Positions 9,069 to 18,419 are shown, numbered from the stretch's first letter. The stretch is DNA of 64,000 nucleotides from Flavisphingopyxis sp963800335 (GCA_963800335.1 CAWDAN010000007.1:310001-374000), one strand, 5' to 3'. The notes: generated from the sequence alone by a model not told the origin. Translations and numbers: made by a program.

Positions 9069-10964
9069 ATGAAGATTTCCCTGCGGACGATGGTTTCATT
9101 CGGCGCGCTGGCGTCATCCTTGGTAATCGGCGGGTGCGCCAACGCCTATGCCGAGCCCGCGACGCCGGGCGCTGCGCCGGTGGCTCCTGCCGTAGCCGAT
9201 AGCGCCACGGCGCCCGCTTATCCGATGACCCCTTCCGGCGCCGATGCTTTCATTGCCGCTGCCGAAAAGGACCTGTTCGATTATTCGGTCGAGGCGAGCC
9301 AGGTCTATTGGGTCAACGCAACCTACATCACCGACGACACCGACGCGATGGCCGCGCGGATCGGCGCGATCGGCACCGAAAAATCAGTCGCCTATGCGCT
9401 CGAAGCCGCCAAATATGCGCGCATTCCCGGCCTTTCGCCCGATACGAAGCGCAAGCTCGACATCCTGCGCAACGGCCTCGTCCTGCCCGCACCCACGACA
9501 CCCGGTGCGGCGACCGAGCTCAACGAAATCGCCACCAGCCTCAATTCGCAATACGGCAAGGGCAAGGGAACGCTCAACGGCAAGGCGATCTCAGGTTCGG
9601 ACATCGAAGCCGAAATGGGCAACCTTGAGCGCACGCCGGCCGAATACCAGGAAATGTGGGCAAGCTGGCACGACAACGTAGGCAAGCCGATGAAGGGCGA
9701 TTACGCCAAGATGGTCGGCATCGCCAACCAGGGTGCCGAGGAGCTGGGTTTTGCCGATGTCGGGGCGATGTGGCGTTCGGGCTATGACATGCCCGCCGAC
9801 GATTTCGCCGCTCTGACCGAGAAATTGTGGCAGCAGGTCAAGCCGCTCTACCTGGCGCTGCACACCTATACCCGTGCCAAACTCAATGCGAAGTACGGCG
9901 ATGCTGTGCAGGCGAAAAACGGACCGATCCGCGCCGACCTGCTTGGCAACATGTGGGCGCAGGAATGGGGCAACATCTATCCGATTGTCGCGCCCAAGGG
10001 CGCGGGCAATCTCGGTTACGAGATCGGCGACCTGCTCGAAGCCAAGAAATACGACGCGCTCAAGATGGTGAGGACCGGCGAAGGCTTCTATTCATCGCTC
10101 GGCTTCGATCCGCTGCCCGAGACGTTCTGGACCCGCTCGCAGTTCACCAAGCCGGCCGACCGCGAAGTCGTCTGCCATGCCAGCGCCTGGGATATCGACA
10201 ACAAGGACGATGTCCGGATCAAGATGTGCATCAAGGTCAATACTGACGATTTCGTGACGATCCACCACGAACTGGGCCACAATTACTACCAACGCGCGTA
10301 CAACGCGCAGCCCTACCTTTATCTCAATGGTGCCAATGACGGTTTCCACGAGGCGATCGGCGATTTCGTCGCGCTGTCGATTACGCCGCAATATCTCGTC
10401 GATATCGGCCTGCTCGACAAGTCGAAGGTGCCGACCGCCGACAAGGATATCGGCCTGCTGCTGCGCCAGGCGATGGACAAGGTTGCCTTCCTGCCGTTCG
10501 GCCTCCTCGTCGACAAATGGCGCTGGGGCGTGTTCGCGGGTGATATCAAGCCCGCCGACTACAACACAGCCTGGACCGAGCTTCGCCGTGAGTATCAAGG
10601 GATCACCCCGCCCGTCGCGCGTACCGCCGACGCCTTCGATCCGGGCGCGAAATACCATATCCCGGGCAATACGCCTTATACGCGCTATTTCCTCGCCCGC
10701 ATCCTCCAGTTCCAGTTCTACAAGGCGGCGTGTGACCAAGCAGGCTGGAAAGGGCCGCTGCACCGGTGTTCGTTCTTTGGCGACAAGGCGGTCGGCGAAC
10801 GGCTTAACGCCATGCTCGAAATGGGCGCCTCGAAGCCTTGGCCTGACGCGCTCGAAGCCTTTACCGGCAGCCGCGAAATGTCTGGCGAGGCGATGGTCGA
10901 GTATTTCGCGCCGCTCAAGGCGTGGCTCGACGAACAGAACAAGGGGCAGGCCACCGGCTGGTGA
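9069..10964 (+). CDS. M2-family peptidyl-dipeptidase (ACE-like), lipoprotein
   Basis: Zinc metallopeptidase of 631 residues that removes C-terminal dipeptides, homologous to angiotensin-converting enzyme. The zinc site is HELGH (His400-Glu401-x-x-His404) with the third ligand Glu in NDGFHEAIGDF about 24 residues later. The N-terminus is a lipoprotein signal with lipobox VIGGC near residue 26, followed by an Ala/Pro linker, so it should be anchored facing the periplasm. The downstream segment with FLPFGLLVDKWRWGVF and the chloride/substrate region is typical of bacterial M2 enzymes. It is monocistronic as far as spacing shows, with about 67 bases to the hydrolase upstream and 146 to the next gene. 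Confidence 0.93.
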   Translation: MKISLRTMVSFGALASSLVIGGCANAYAEPATPGAAPVAPAVADSATAPAYPMTPSGADAFIAAAEKDLFDYSVEASQVYWVNATYITDDTDAMAARIGAIGTEKSVAYALEAAKYARIPGLSPDTKRKLDILRNGLVLPAPTTPGAATELNEIATSLNSQYGKGKGTLNGKAISGSDIEAEMGNLERTPAEYQEMWASWHDNVGKPMKGDYAKMVGIANQGAEELGFADVGAMWRSGYDMPADDFAALTEKLWQQVKPLYLALHTYTRAKLNAKYGDAVQAKNGPIRADLLGNMWAQEWGNIYPIVAPKGAGNLGYEIGDLLEAKKYDALKMVRTGEGFYSSLGFDPLPETFWTRSQFTKPADREVVCHASAWDIDNKDDVRIKMCIKVNTDDFVTIHHELGHNYYQRAYNAQPYLYLNGANDGFHEAIGDFVALSITPQYLVDIGLLDKSKVPTADKDIGLLLRQAMDKVAFLPFGLLVDKWRWGVFAGDIKPADYNTAWTELRREYQGITPPVARTADAFDPGAKYHIPGNTPYTRYFLARILQFQFYKAACDQAGWKGPLHRCSFFGDKAVGERLNAMLEMGASKPWPDALEAFTGSREMSGEAMVEYFAPLKAWLDEQNKGQATGW

Positions 10965-11110
10965 TCTCTCGCCAGTGCCGGGCGACATGGTGAAGGATAT
11001 CCTGCGTCTTCGATAGACGGAAGATTGACCTTTACACTGCTCCATGTAGATTTCCCTGGATTTTCCATTTTTGGAAAGCCGAAACCTTACGGGACGGGGG
11101 GCTTGTTATA

Positions 11111-11617
11111 ATGCGTGCGATACTCAACGGATCTGTAGCGACACTGGCCACAATACTCTTGGCAACGGCGAGCCCGGCGTATCCGCAGGCGCTGAAGGAC
11201 ACGACGCCGATCGAGGCCTTCACCCTGGACAACGTGCAATCGGTCCTCCGCGGGATCGGTGCTAAGACGAGCGTCCTGAAAGACGATGGGAAGTCCTTTG
11301 TCCGGGCGGAAATGGAATCGGGCCTAATCGCCATTTACCAGCCGACGGCCTGTGCCGATGACAGCGACTGCGTCGGCCTCAACGTGATGGCTGCGTGGGA
11401 TCGTCCCAAGGGTTGGTCGGATACCAAGCTATTAAAGGTGCTTTCAGACTTCGAAAACCAATACAGCTTCATCAAGGCCGGCGTGCTGAACGACGGCAGT
11501 CTCTACCTCCAGCGCTACGTTATCTGCGACTACGGAACATTTGCTGGCAATATCAGAGTTGAGGCGAAAACCTTCGATTCGATTGCCAACGAGTTCTCGA
11601 AAATCCTCAATCCCTAA
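11111..11617 (+). CDS. YbjN-domain secreted protein
   Basis: Small exported protein of 168 residues. A signal peptide (residues 1 to ~24, cleavage after a TASPAYPQA-like stretch) precedes a YbjN-type domain that ends in RYVICDYGTFAGNI and a C-terminal helix. YbjN proteins in enterobacteria are linked to stress tolerance and motility, and the fold resembles type III chaperones; no activity is established for secreted alphaproteobacterial members. Three Cys residues (two in the ACADDSDC segment) could form a disulfide in the periplasm. Base composition is lower in GC than its neighbours. The stop overlaps the stop of amn in CTAA (11614-11617). Confidence 0.75.
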   Translation: MRAILNGSVATLATILLATASPAYPQALKDTTPIEAFTLDNVQSVLRGIGAKTSVLKDDGKSFVRAEMESGLIAIYQPTACADDSDCVGLNVMAAWDRPKGWSDTKLLKVLSDFENQYSFIKAGVLNDGSLYLQRYVICDYGTFAGNIRVEAKTFDSIANEFSKILNP

Positions 11618-13050
11618 CGGAACGGCGGCTCGTTGAACGCACGCAGCTTGCGGCTGTGCAGCTTGGCTCCGTCGTCGCGCAGCATTTCGCAGGTGCGGAT
11701 GCCGATCTGCATGTGCGCGGCGATCGCCTGTTCGTAGAAACGGTTGGCTTGCCCGGGTAGCTTGAGCTCGCCGTGAAGCGGCTTGTCGCTGACGCAAAGC
11801 AACGTGCCGTAAGGTACGCGAAAGCGATAGCCCTGCGCGGCGATCGTCGCCGATTCCATGTCGATCCCGACCGCGCGCGATAGCGAGAAGCGCAGGGCCG
11901 AGCGCGTGTAGCGCAATTCCCAGTTGCGATCGTCGGTCGTCACGATCGTGCCGGTGCGCATGCGCTTCTTGAGTTCGGCGCCGTGCGCGCCTTCGACATC
12001 GCCCGCAGCAGCGGCAAGTGCCTGCTGGACTTCGGCGATCGGGGGGATCGGGATTTCGGGCGGCAAAACGTCGTCGAGGATGTGGTCGTCGCGCAGATAG
12101 GCGTGGGCGAGGACATAATCGCCGATCCGCTGCGTCGGGCGAAGGCCGCCGCAATGGCCGATCATCAGCCATGCCTCGGGGCGCAGGACCGAGAGATGGT
12201 CGGTGATCGTCTTGGCGTTCGACGGACCCACGCCGATGTTGACCAGCGTGATGCCGCTGCGATCCTCGCCAATCAGGTGATAGGCAGGCATCTGGTGTCG
12301 CCGCCACGCACTGTCGGCGACGAGCCGCGACGGATCGGCTTCGTTGGTTTCGGTGTACAGGCCGCCGGCGCCCGATAGCGCGGTGTATTTGCCCTTGCCG
12401 ATCTGGCCGCAGGCCCAGTCGACGAACTCGTCGACATAGCGGTGATAGTTGGTGAACAGGACATAGCGCTGGACGTGCTCGGGCGGCGTGCCGGTATAAT
12501 GGCGCAGCCGCGCGAGACTGAAATCTGTACGCAGCGCATCGAACAGGGCGAGCGGATGCTGGTTGGCAAAGATATTGAACTGGCCATCCGCGATCTCGTC
12601 GCCGATATCGGCAAGCTCGGTCGTCGGGAAATGCCGCGCGAGTTCAAGCGGGCGAACATCCCCCATTTCATAGTCGCCCGACGGATCGAGGACATAAGGG
12701 AAGGGAATTTCCTGCTTGCTCGGCGTGACTTCGACGCTGATCTTGTATTGCTGTGTGAGCAGATCGATCTGCTCGGAAAGATAATCACCGAACAGTTCGG
12801 GATGCGTCACCGTGGTCACGTAGACGCCCGGCTTTTCTAGCCGGCCGAAGGCGAGGTTGTGGACCGCCTCGTTCTCTTCGCCAGCATAGGTGATGCGCAG
12901 TTGCGGATAGGCAAAGCTGCCGTCGGTGCGTCGCGCGGGGTCGGGGATGGTTCCGTCGGTGACGAATGCGGCAATCGCCTTGCGCAAATTGTCGATGGAT
13001 CGGTCGTAGGCGTCCTGCAGGTCGCGCAGGATCTTTTTGGTGTCTGTCAT
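11614..13050 (-). CDS. amn: AMP nucleosidase
   Basis: Hydrolyses AMP to adenine and ribose 5-phosphate in purine salvage. The 478-residue length matches the long proteobacterial form: an N-terminal AMN-specific domain (DLQDAYDRSIDNLRKAI, then LARHFPTTELADIGDEI) and a C-terminal nucleoside-phosphorylase fold with IGHCGGLRPTQRIGDYVL, the nucleotide-contacting DDRNWELRYTRSA, and the family-defining VGIDMESATIAAQGYR. The start at 13050 (MTDTKKIL) was preferred to an in-frame start 16 codons upstream, as it matches family N-termini. It stands alone, convergent with the YbjN gene. Confidence 0.93.
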   Translation of the reverse strand: MTDTKKILRDLQDAYDRSIDNLRKAIAAFVTDGTIPDPARRTDGSFAYPQLRITYAGEENEAVHNLAFGRLEKPGVYVTTVTHPELFGDYLSEQIDLLTQQYKISVEVTPSKQEIPFPYVLDPSGDYEMGDVRPLELARHFPTTELADIGDEIADGQFNIFANQHPLALFDALRTDFSLARLRHYTGTPPEHVQRYVLFTNYHRYVDEFVDWACGQIGKGKYTALSGAGGLYTETNEADPSRLVADSAWRRHQMPAYHLIGEDRSGITLVNIGVGPSNAKTITDHLSVLRPEAWLMIGHCGGLRPTQRIGDYVLAHAYLRDDHILDDVLPPEIPIPPIAEVQQALAAAAGDVEGAHGAELKKRMRTGTIVTTDDRNWELRYTRSALRFSLSRAVGIDMESATIAAQGYRFRVPYGTLLCVSDKPLHGELKLPGQANRFYEQAIAAHMQIGIRTCEMLRDDGAKLHSRKLRAFNEPPFR

Positions 13051-13129
13051 GACCCGCGCATAAGGGCTTTTTGCGCAGCTGTCACGGGGGACTGGCAAGC
13101 TGCCTGCCCCCCGTTGCGCAGATCGGATA

Positions 13130-13609
13130 TCAGAGCTGGTCGAGCATGTATTCCGCGCTACTTACGCGATATTCGCCGGGCGCTTCGACGTTGAGCTGGG
13201 TAACCACGCCGTCATCGACGACCATCGAGAAGCGCTGGCCGCGATGGCCGAGGCCGAACGCGGTGCCGTCCATTTCAAGGCCCAGTGCCTTGGCGAAATC
13301 GCCATTGCCGTCGGCGAGCATGGTGACATCGCTCGATCCGTCGGCCTTGTTCCACGCGCCCAGGACGAACGGATCGTTGACCGCGGTGCAAGCAATCTCG
13401 TCGATCCCCTTGGCGCGCAGTTCATCGGCCTTTTCAACGAAGCTTGGCAAGTGCTTGGCCGAACAGGTGGGGGTGAAGGCGCCCGGAACGGAGAACAGTG
13501 CGACCTTACGACCCGCGAAGAATTCGCCGCTCGTGACCTGCTGTGGGCCGTCGGGGGTGACCTTGATCAACTTGGTTTCGGGAATATTCTGACCTTGTTC
13601 GATCGCCAT
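13130..13609 (-). CDS. peroxiredoxin (Prx5-type)
   Basis: Thiol peroxidase of 159 residues reducing H2O2 and alkyl hydroperoxides with thioredoxin or glutaredoxin as donor. The peroxidatic Cys is in PGAFTPTCSAKHLP near residue 48, followed by ACTAVNDPFVLGAW and the RFSMVVDDG strand typical of the Prx5 group. The start is the ATG at 13609, with GGAG seven to ten bases upstream; longer readings lack this. No second conserved Cys is obvious, so it may work as a one-Cys or glutathione-coupled enzyme. It lies upstream of and in the same direction as amn, with 79 bases between. Confidence 0.9.
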   Translation of the reverse strand: MAIEQGQNIPETKLIKVTPDGPQQVTSGEFFAGRKVALFSVPGAFTPTCSAKHLPSFVEKADELRAKGIDEIACTAVNDPFVLGAWNKADGSSDVTMLADGNGDFAKALGLEMDGTAFGLGHRGQRFSMVVDDGVVTQLNVEAPGEYRVSSAEYMLDQL

Positions 13610-13748
13610 GAAACTGTCTCCTGGATGTTTGAGGACGGGCGGACGCATCGACCCGTTGCGCGCCAATTTCGTGCGTCCGTGGCCGATTATCAAGGGGAGC
13701 GATTGCGCCGAGCCTAGCTTTACCACTCGTACGCCTTATCTTGGAGGG

Positions 13749-14309
13749 ATGAGTGCCTTCGACAAGCTCGCCGGCCATCTCCTGCTGGCCCTGCCAACGA
13801 TCGGCGATCCGCGTTTCCATCGCTCGGTCATCGCGATGTGCTCGCACGATGAAGAGGGTGCGCTTGGCATCGATATCGGCTCACCGATCGAGGGCATGAC
13901 GGTCGGTGATGTATTCACGCAATTCGACATCGACACGGCGCAACGTTTCGACCAGCCGGTGCTGTTCGGTGGTCCGGTCGAGCCGCAGCGCGGCTTTATC
14001 CTCCATGGCGACGACTGGGACACCCCGGGTGCGCTCAAGGTCGCCGGTCGGTGGTCACTCAGCGCGTCGATCGAGACATTGCGCGCGATTGCGGCGGGCG
14101 AGGGGCCACGCGACTGGTTGCTCGCTTTGGGCTATGCCGGCTGGGGCGCCGGGCAGCTCGAAGGCGAGATCGCCGCCAACGCGTGGCATATCGGCGATTA
14201 CGACGAGCGCTGCTTCTATCGCGAAGCGCCGCGCGACAAATGGGGCGCGAGCTTCGCCGCCCAGGGAATCGATGCCGACAGGATCTCCTCGGCCGCCGGA
14301 TCGGCCTGA
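13749..14309 (+). CDS. YqgE/AlgH-family protein
   Basis: Protein of 186 residues matching the UPF0301 (YqgE/AlgH) family: it starts with AGHLLLALPTIGDPRFHRSV, followed by CSHDEEGALGIDI, VLFGGPVEPQRGFILH and LALGYAGWGAGQLEGEIAANAW. Family structures are known but the biochemical role is not; AlgH was named for effects on alginate regulation in Pseudomonas. The start at 13749 is preceded directly by GGAGG. It is divergent from the peroxiredoxin and followed by the regulated ahcY leader. Confidence 0.9.
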   Translation: MSAFDKLAGHLLLALPTIGDPRFHRSVIAMCSHDEEGALGIDIGSPIEGMTVGDVFTQFDIDTAQRFDQPVLFGGPVEPQRGFILHGDDWDTPGALKVAGRWSLSASIETLRAIAAGEGPRDWLLALGYAGWGAGQLEGEIAANAWHIGDYDERCFYREAPRDKWGASFAAQGIDADRISSAAGSA

Positions 14310-14350
14310 GCGATCCAACCCGGATCGGCCGGAACGCGTTTGAACGCGTC

Positions 14351-14370
14351 ATATAAAGAAATCTTTATAT
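14351..14370. promoter_or_regulatory. palindromic operator upstream of ahcY (SahR-like)
   Basis: Two perfect 9-base arms, ATATAAAGA and TCTTTATAT, separated by AA, form a 20-base AT-rich palindrome in an otherwise very GC-rich leader, about 100 bases before the ahcY start. ArsR-type SahR regulators that sense S-adenosylhomocysteine are known to bind AT-rich ATAAAG-type palindromes upstream of methionine-cycle genes in Proteobacteria, so this is a good candidate. A direct repeat of GAACGCGT immediately upstream (about 14332-14350) may belong to the same control region. No regulator gene lies in the window. Confidence 0.6.
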
Positions 14371-14470
14371 TGCAGTTTAGGGCGTCCTTGGCTAAAGGCG
14401 CGCCCGAACCGTCGTCGCTTGCGCAATCGTCGCGCCGCACGACATCGCACCATTATATCAGGAGCCCGTT

Positions 14471-15889
14471 ATGGCCACCGCCGACACCCTCGACCGCGAT
14501 TACGTCATCACCGACATTTCCCTTGCCGATTACGGCCGCAAGGAAATCGACATCGCCGAAACCGAAATGCCCGGCCTGATGTCGCTGCGCGAGGAATTCG
14601 GCGCGAAAAAGCCGCTCAAGGGCGCGCGCATCGCCGGTAGCTTGCACATGACGATCCAGACCGCGGTGCTGATCGAGACGCTGACCGCGCTCGGCGCCGA
14701 AGTCCGCTGGGCATCGTGCAACATCTTCTCGACGCAGGACCATGCTGCCGCCGCGATCGCCAAGACCGGCGTGCCCGTCTTCGCGGTCAAGGGCGAGACG
14801 CTTGAGGAATATTGGGATTACGCGGCGCGCATCTTCGACTGGGAAAATGATGCCGATGGCCAGACCTGCAACCTGATCCTCGACGATGGCGGCGATGCGA
14901 CCATGTTCGCCCTGTGGGGCGCACGCGTCGAAGCAGGCGAAGAGCTGTTCACGCCCGAGAACGAAGAAGAAGAGGTGTTCGCCGCAACGCTCAAGCGCTT
15001 CCTCGCCGAACGTCCCGGCTATCTCACCAAGACCGTCGCTGCGATCAAGGGCGTCTCGGAAGAGACCACCACCGGCGTCCACCGCCTTTACGAGCTCGCC
15101 AAGAAGGGCAAGCTGCCGTTCCCCGCGATCAACGTCAACGACAGCGTCACCAAGTCGAAGTTCGACAATCTCTACGGCTGTCGGGAGAGCCTGGTCGACG
15201 CGATCCGTCGCGCGACCGACGTCATGCTGTCGGGCAAGGTCGCCTGCGTCGCTGGATTCGGCGATGTCGGGAAGGGCAGCGCTGCGTCGCTGCGCCAGGG
15301 CGGCGCCCGCGTCCTCGTCACCGAAGTCGATCCGATCTGCGCACTGCAGGCGGCGATGGAAGGCTATGAAGTCGTGACGATGGAAGACGCGGTCAAGCGT
15401 GCCGACATCTTCGTCACCGCGACGGGCAATGCCGACGTCATCACCGTTGACCACATGCGCGCGATGAAGAACATGGCGATCGTCTGCAACATCGGCCACT
15501 TCGACAGCGAGATCCAGATCGGCGCGCTGTCGAACATGAAGTGGACCGAGATCAAGCCGCAGGTCGACGAGGTCGAATTTGCCGACGGCAAGAAGCTGAT
15601 CATCCTCGCCAAGGGGCGCCTGGTGAACCTCGGTTGCGCCACCGGCCATCCCAGCTTCGTGATGAGCTCGAGCTTCACCAACCAGGTGCTCGCGCAGATC
15701 GAGCTGTGGGAAAACACCGACGGATACAAGAACGACGTCTACGTCTTGCCCAAGCATCTCGACGAAAAGGTCGCCGAGCTGCATCTCGAAAAGCTTGGTG
15801 TCAAACTGTCGAAGCTCAGCCAGAAGCAGGCCGACTATATCGGCGTTCCGGTCGAAGGCCCGTTCAAACCCGACCATTACCGCTATTGA
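14471..15889 (+). CDS. ahcY: adenosylhomocysteinase (SAH hydrolase)
   Basis: Splits S-adenosylhomocysteine into adenosine and homocysteine, relieving product inhibition of methyltransferases. It is full length at 472 residues, with the NAD-binding GFGDVGKGSAASL, the substrate-site HMTIQTAVLIETL and ASCNIFSTQDHAAAAI, the catalytic Lys/Asp region in NVNDSVTKSKFDN, and the C-terminal KPDHYRY tail that reaches the neighbouring NAD site. The ribosome binding site AGGAG sits seven bases before the ATG. Expression is likely controlled by the palindrome at 14351-14370 and ends at the hairpin terminator at 15918-15945, so the gene is a single-gene unit. Confidence 0.97.
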   Translation: MATADTLDRDYVITDISLADYGRKEIDIAETEMPGLMSLREEFGAKKPLKGARIAGSLHMTIQTAVLIETLTALGAEVRWASCNIFSTQDHAAAAIAKTGVPVFAVKGETLEEYWDYAARIFDWENDADGQTCNLILDDGGDATMFALWGARVEAGEELFTPENEEEEVFAATLKRFLAERPGYLTKTVAAIKGVSEETTTGVHRLYELAKKGKLPFPAINVNDSVTKSKFDNLYGCRESLVDAIRRATDVMLSGKVACVAGFGDVGKGSAASLRQGGARVLVTEVDPICALQAAMEGYEVVTMEDAVKRADIFVTATGNADVITVDHMRAMKNMAIVCNIGHFDSEIQIGALSNMKWTEIKPQVDEVEFADGKKLIILAKGRLVNLGCATGHPSFVMSSSFTNQVLAQIELWENTDGYKNDVYVLPKHLDEKVAELHLEKLGVKLSKLSQKQADYIGVPVEGPFKPDHYRY

Positions 15890-15917
15890 TCCAAAATTTC
15901 GTTGGATCGAACGGGGA

Positions 15918-15945
15918 CCCCCGGCAGCGATGCCGGGGGTTTTTT
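15918..15945 (+). terminator. Rho-independent terminator of ahcY
   Basis: A 9-base-pair GC-rich stem (CCCCCGGCA at 15918-15926 with its complement at 15931-15939), a 4-base loop GCGA and six T residues follow the ahcY stop by about 28 bases. This is a textbook intrinsic terminator. Confidence 0.92.
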
Positions 15946-16043
15946 GTGACCAGCGACCGATGCCGGTTCGTTGGCACTCTTCACCCGCTAGGTTGGATCG
16001 GCTAACGCTCGGCGGCGACGTTTCTCATAGGATTGCTTCAACC

Positions 16044-18419
16044 TTGCCCATCGCAGATCAGTTCGATCCAACATTGATCGCGGGGCTATTATGCGCGCTC
16101 TGGCTCGTGCTTGCCGGCGTGACGATCGTCCGCGGGCTGTCGATGCAGCGCCGCGCCGCGCTCACCGCCGCGCAATCGAACAAGCTCTCGGCGCTGATCG
16201 ATGCCGCGCCGGTGCTGCCGCTCGTCGTGCGCGAGGACATGCGGATCGAATGTCCCGACCGGCTGAGCCAGTGGCTCGGCCTGGAAGGCGCGCCGCGCTA
16301 TCTCGACGACCTGTCGCCCGGCGGAGGCGATGGTCCGAGCGGCCTGTCGCGCGAAGATCTGTCCGCAATGAGCGATCATGTCACCGCCGTTCGGCGTTCG
16401 GCCCGACAGTTCAGCCAGCTGGTCGGCGTTGCGGGTTCGCAGCGCGTGCTGCGCGTCTCCGGAGCGCCCGCGCCAGCCCGGATCGGCGGACAGGGTGCCG
16501 TGCTCCTGTGGTTCGCCGACGTGACCGAGGGGATGGCCGACCAGATCGAGATCGAGGCCGAGCGCGATCGTGCCGTCACCGCCTTCGAATCGCTTTCGGC
16601 GCTCGTCGAGGCGGCGCCGTTCCCGATGTGGTTCCGCGATCGCGGCCTCGGTCTGCGCCTCGTTAATCGGGCTTACGTTGCCGCGACCGACAGCGAGGAC
16701 GCCCGCGCCATCGTCGCCGCGGGCACCGAACTGATCGAGCCCGTTGCCGGGATCAGCGCCGCCGATGCGGCCGGCCAGGCGCAGGCAGGCGGGGCGGTGG
16801 TTCAGCGGGCGATTCCGGTGACGATCTCGGGCGCGCGGCGGATGATGCGCGTCGTCGACGTTCCCGTTGGACGCGCCGGCGTCGCGGGTTTCGCCATCGA
16901 CATCCAGGACGCCGAGGACGCCCGCGCCAATTTCCGCCGCTTCGCCAAGGCGCAGCGCGACCTGCTCGATCGCCTGTCTTCCGCAGTTGCCCAGTTTGGT
17001 CCCGACAGGACGTTGCGCTTTGCCAACCAGCCGCTGTCGCGCCTTTTCGGCCTCGATCCCGCCGCGCTCAAGGAGCATGCCGAGTTCGCCCGCTTCCTCG
17101 ATCGGTTGCACAGCGAAGGGCGCACACCCGAAGTGCGCGATTATCCTGCCTGGCGGGCCGAGCGCGTTGGCTGGTTCAACAGCGCCGAGGTCAACGAGGA
17201 AAGCTGGCAGCTGAGCGACGGCACGCATTTGCGGACCGTCGCGCAACCGACCCCCGACGGTGGGCTGCTGCTGATCTTCGAGGATCGCACCGAGCAGGTC
17301 CAGCTGGCGAGCGCGCGCGACACGCTGCTGCGCGTCCGCACCGCGACGGTCGACAACCTGTTCGAGGCGATCGCGGTGTTCGCCGCCGACGGCAAGCTGC
17401 AGCTGTGGAACCGGCGCTTCCGCCAGGTCTGGGAGATCGATGAGGCGGTGCTCGCAGGGCATCCGCGGCTCGACGACCTGCTCAAGCAACTCGCCGACCG
17501 GCTGATGCGCCCCGCACAGGCCCCGCTGATCCAGGAGATCATCCGCGCGGCAACGGGTGAACGTCGCCAGCGCGCGGGCAAGATCGCGTTTCGCGACGGC
17601 CGCCATTTCGAGTTCGCCGCGGTGCCGCTGCCCGACGGCAACGCATTGCTGACGATGCTCGACGTCAGCGACAGCCGGCGGATCGAACAGGCGCTGCGCG
17701 ATCGCAACGACGCGCTCGAAGACGCCGATCGCGTCAAGTCTGCGTTTCTGTCGAAGATGAGTTACGAACTGCGCACGCCGCTGACCTCGATCGCGGGTTT
17801 CGCCGAGATGCTCGCTAAGGGATATGCCGGCGAACTGCCCCCGGCAGCGATCGATTATGTCGGCGCGATCGTCGATTCGGTCGAGTTGCTCGGGCGCCAT
17901 ATCGACAATGTCCTCGACCTCTCGCAAAGCGAGGCGGGCACGCTGCCGATCGAGCGGGTGCCGACCAACCTCACCGAAGTGGCGCAGGCCGCGGCGACCG
18001 CGGCAATCAAGCTGGCGCAGGACAACAACGTCGAACTGGCGGTCGAGCTGGCCCCTTCGCTGGGGTCGATCCAGGGCGATCCGCGCCGACTGCGCCAGGT
18101 GCTCGATCACCTGCTCGCCAATGCGATCCGCTATACCGCAGCGCAGCGCAGCGGTGACGCGCGCGTCCTGCTCCACGGCGACGGCAACATGAAGCGCGCG
18201 CGGCTGGTGATTTCGGACAACGGCCCGGGCATCGCTCGCGACAAGCAGAACCGCGTGTTCGACGTCGTGTCGCGCCGCTCGGCGGGCGGCGAGGACGGCA
18301 ATACCGGTCTCGGCCTGCCGCTGTCGCGCCAGCTCGTCGAAGGCCATGGCGGCACGCTGACGCTCGTGTCGCGGTCGGGCGAAGGCACTATGGTCACCGT
18401 CGAGTTGCCGCGCGCATGA
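16044..18419 (+). CDS. divL: DivL-type PAS-domain kinase with Tyr replacing the phospho-acceptor His
   Basis: Membrane-anchored sensor-kinase-like protein of about 791 residues: one N-terminal helix (LIAGLLCALWLVLAGVTIV), several PAS-like regions, a dimerisation helix, and an ATPase domain with NAIRYT, DNGPGIA and NTGLGLPLSRQ. The H-box reads KMSYELRTPLTS, with Tyr (about residue 574) where His is normally phosphorylated. That substitution is the hallmark of Caulobacter DivL, which controls CckA-CtrA signalling as a pseudokinase-like regulator. The start is uncertain: TTG at 16044 puts the helix at the N-terminus as in homologues, while ATG at 15960 would add 28 residues just after the ahcY terminator. 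It overlaps tsaE by 4 bases. Confidence 0.85.
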   Translation: MPIADQFDPTLIAGLLCALWLVLAGVTIVRGLSMQRRAALTAAQSNKLSALIDAAPVLPLVVREDMRIECPDRLSQWLGLEGAPRYLDDLSPGGGDGPSGLSREDLSAMSDHVTAVRRSARQFSQLVGVAGSQRVLRVSGAPAPARIGGQGAVLLWFADVTEGMADQIEIEAERDRAVTAFESLSALVEAAPFPMWFRDRGLGLRLVNRAYVAATDSEDARAIVAAGTELIEPVAGISAADAAGQAQAGGAVVQRAIPVTISGARRMMRVVDVPVGRAGVAGFAIDIQDAEDARANFRRFAKAQRDLLDRLSSAVAQFGPDRTLRFANQPLSRLFGLDPAALKEHAEFARFLDRLHSEGRTPEVRDYPAWRAERVGWFNSAEVNEESWQLSDGTHLRTVAQPTPDGGLLLIFEDRTEQVQLASARDTLLRVRTATVDNLFEAIAVFAADGKLQLWNRRFRQVWEIDEAVLAGHPRLDDLLKQLADRLMRPAQAPLIQEIIRAATGERRQRAGKIAFRDGRHFEFAAVPLPDGNALLTMLDVSDSRRIEQALRDRNDALEDADRVKSAFLSKMSYELRTPLTSIAGFAEMLAKGYAGELPPAAIDYVGAIVDSVELLGRHIDNVLDLSQSEAGTLPIERVPTNLTEVAQAAATAAIKLAQDNNVELAVELAPSLGSIQGDPRRLRQVLDHLLANAIRYTAAQRSGDARVLLHGDGNMKRARLVISDNGPGIARDKQNRVFDVVSRRSAGGEDGNTGLGLPLSRQLVEGHGGTLTLVSRSGEGTMVTVELPRA

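Noticed and set aside
14310..14470. SAM or SAH riboswitch in the ahcY leader
   Set aside because: I could not draw a conserved aptamer fold; the clearest element is a short palindrome typical of a protein-binding site.
16089..18347. Long minus-strand open frame opposite divL (about 750 codons)
   Set aside because: Same shadow effect; the plus strand carries recognisable kinase boxes and the minus translation has no domain character.
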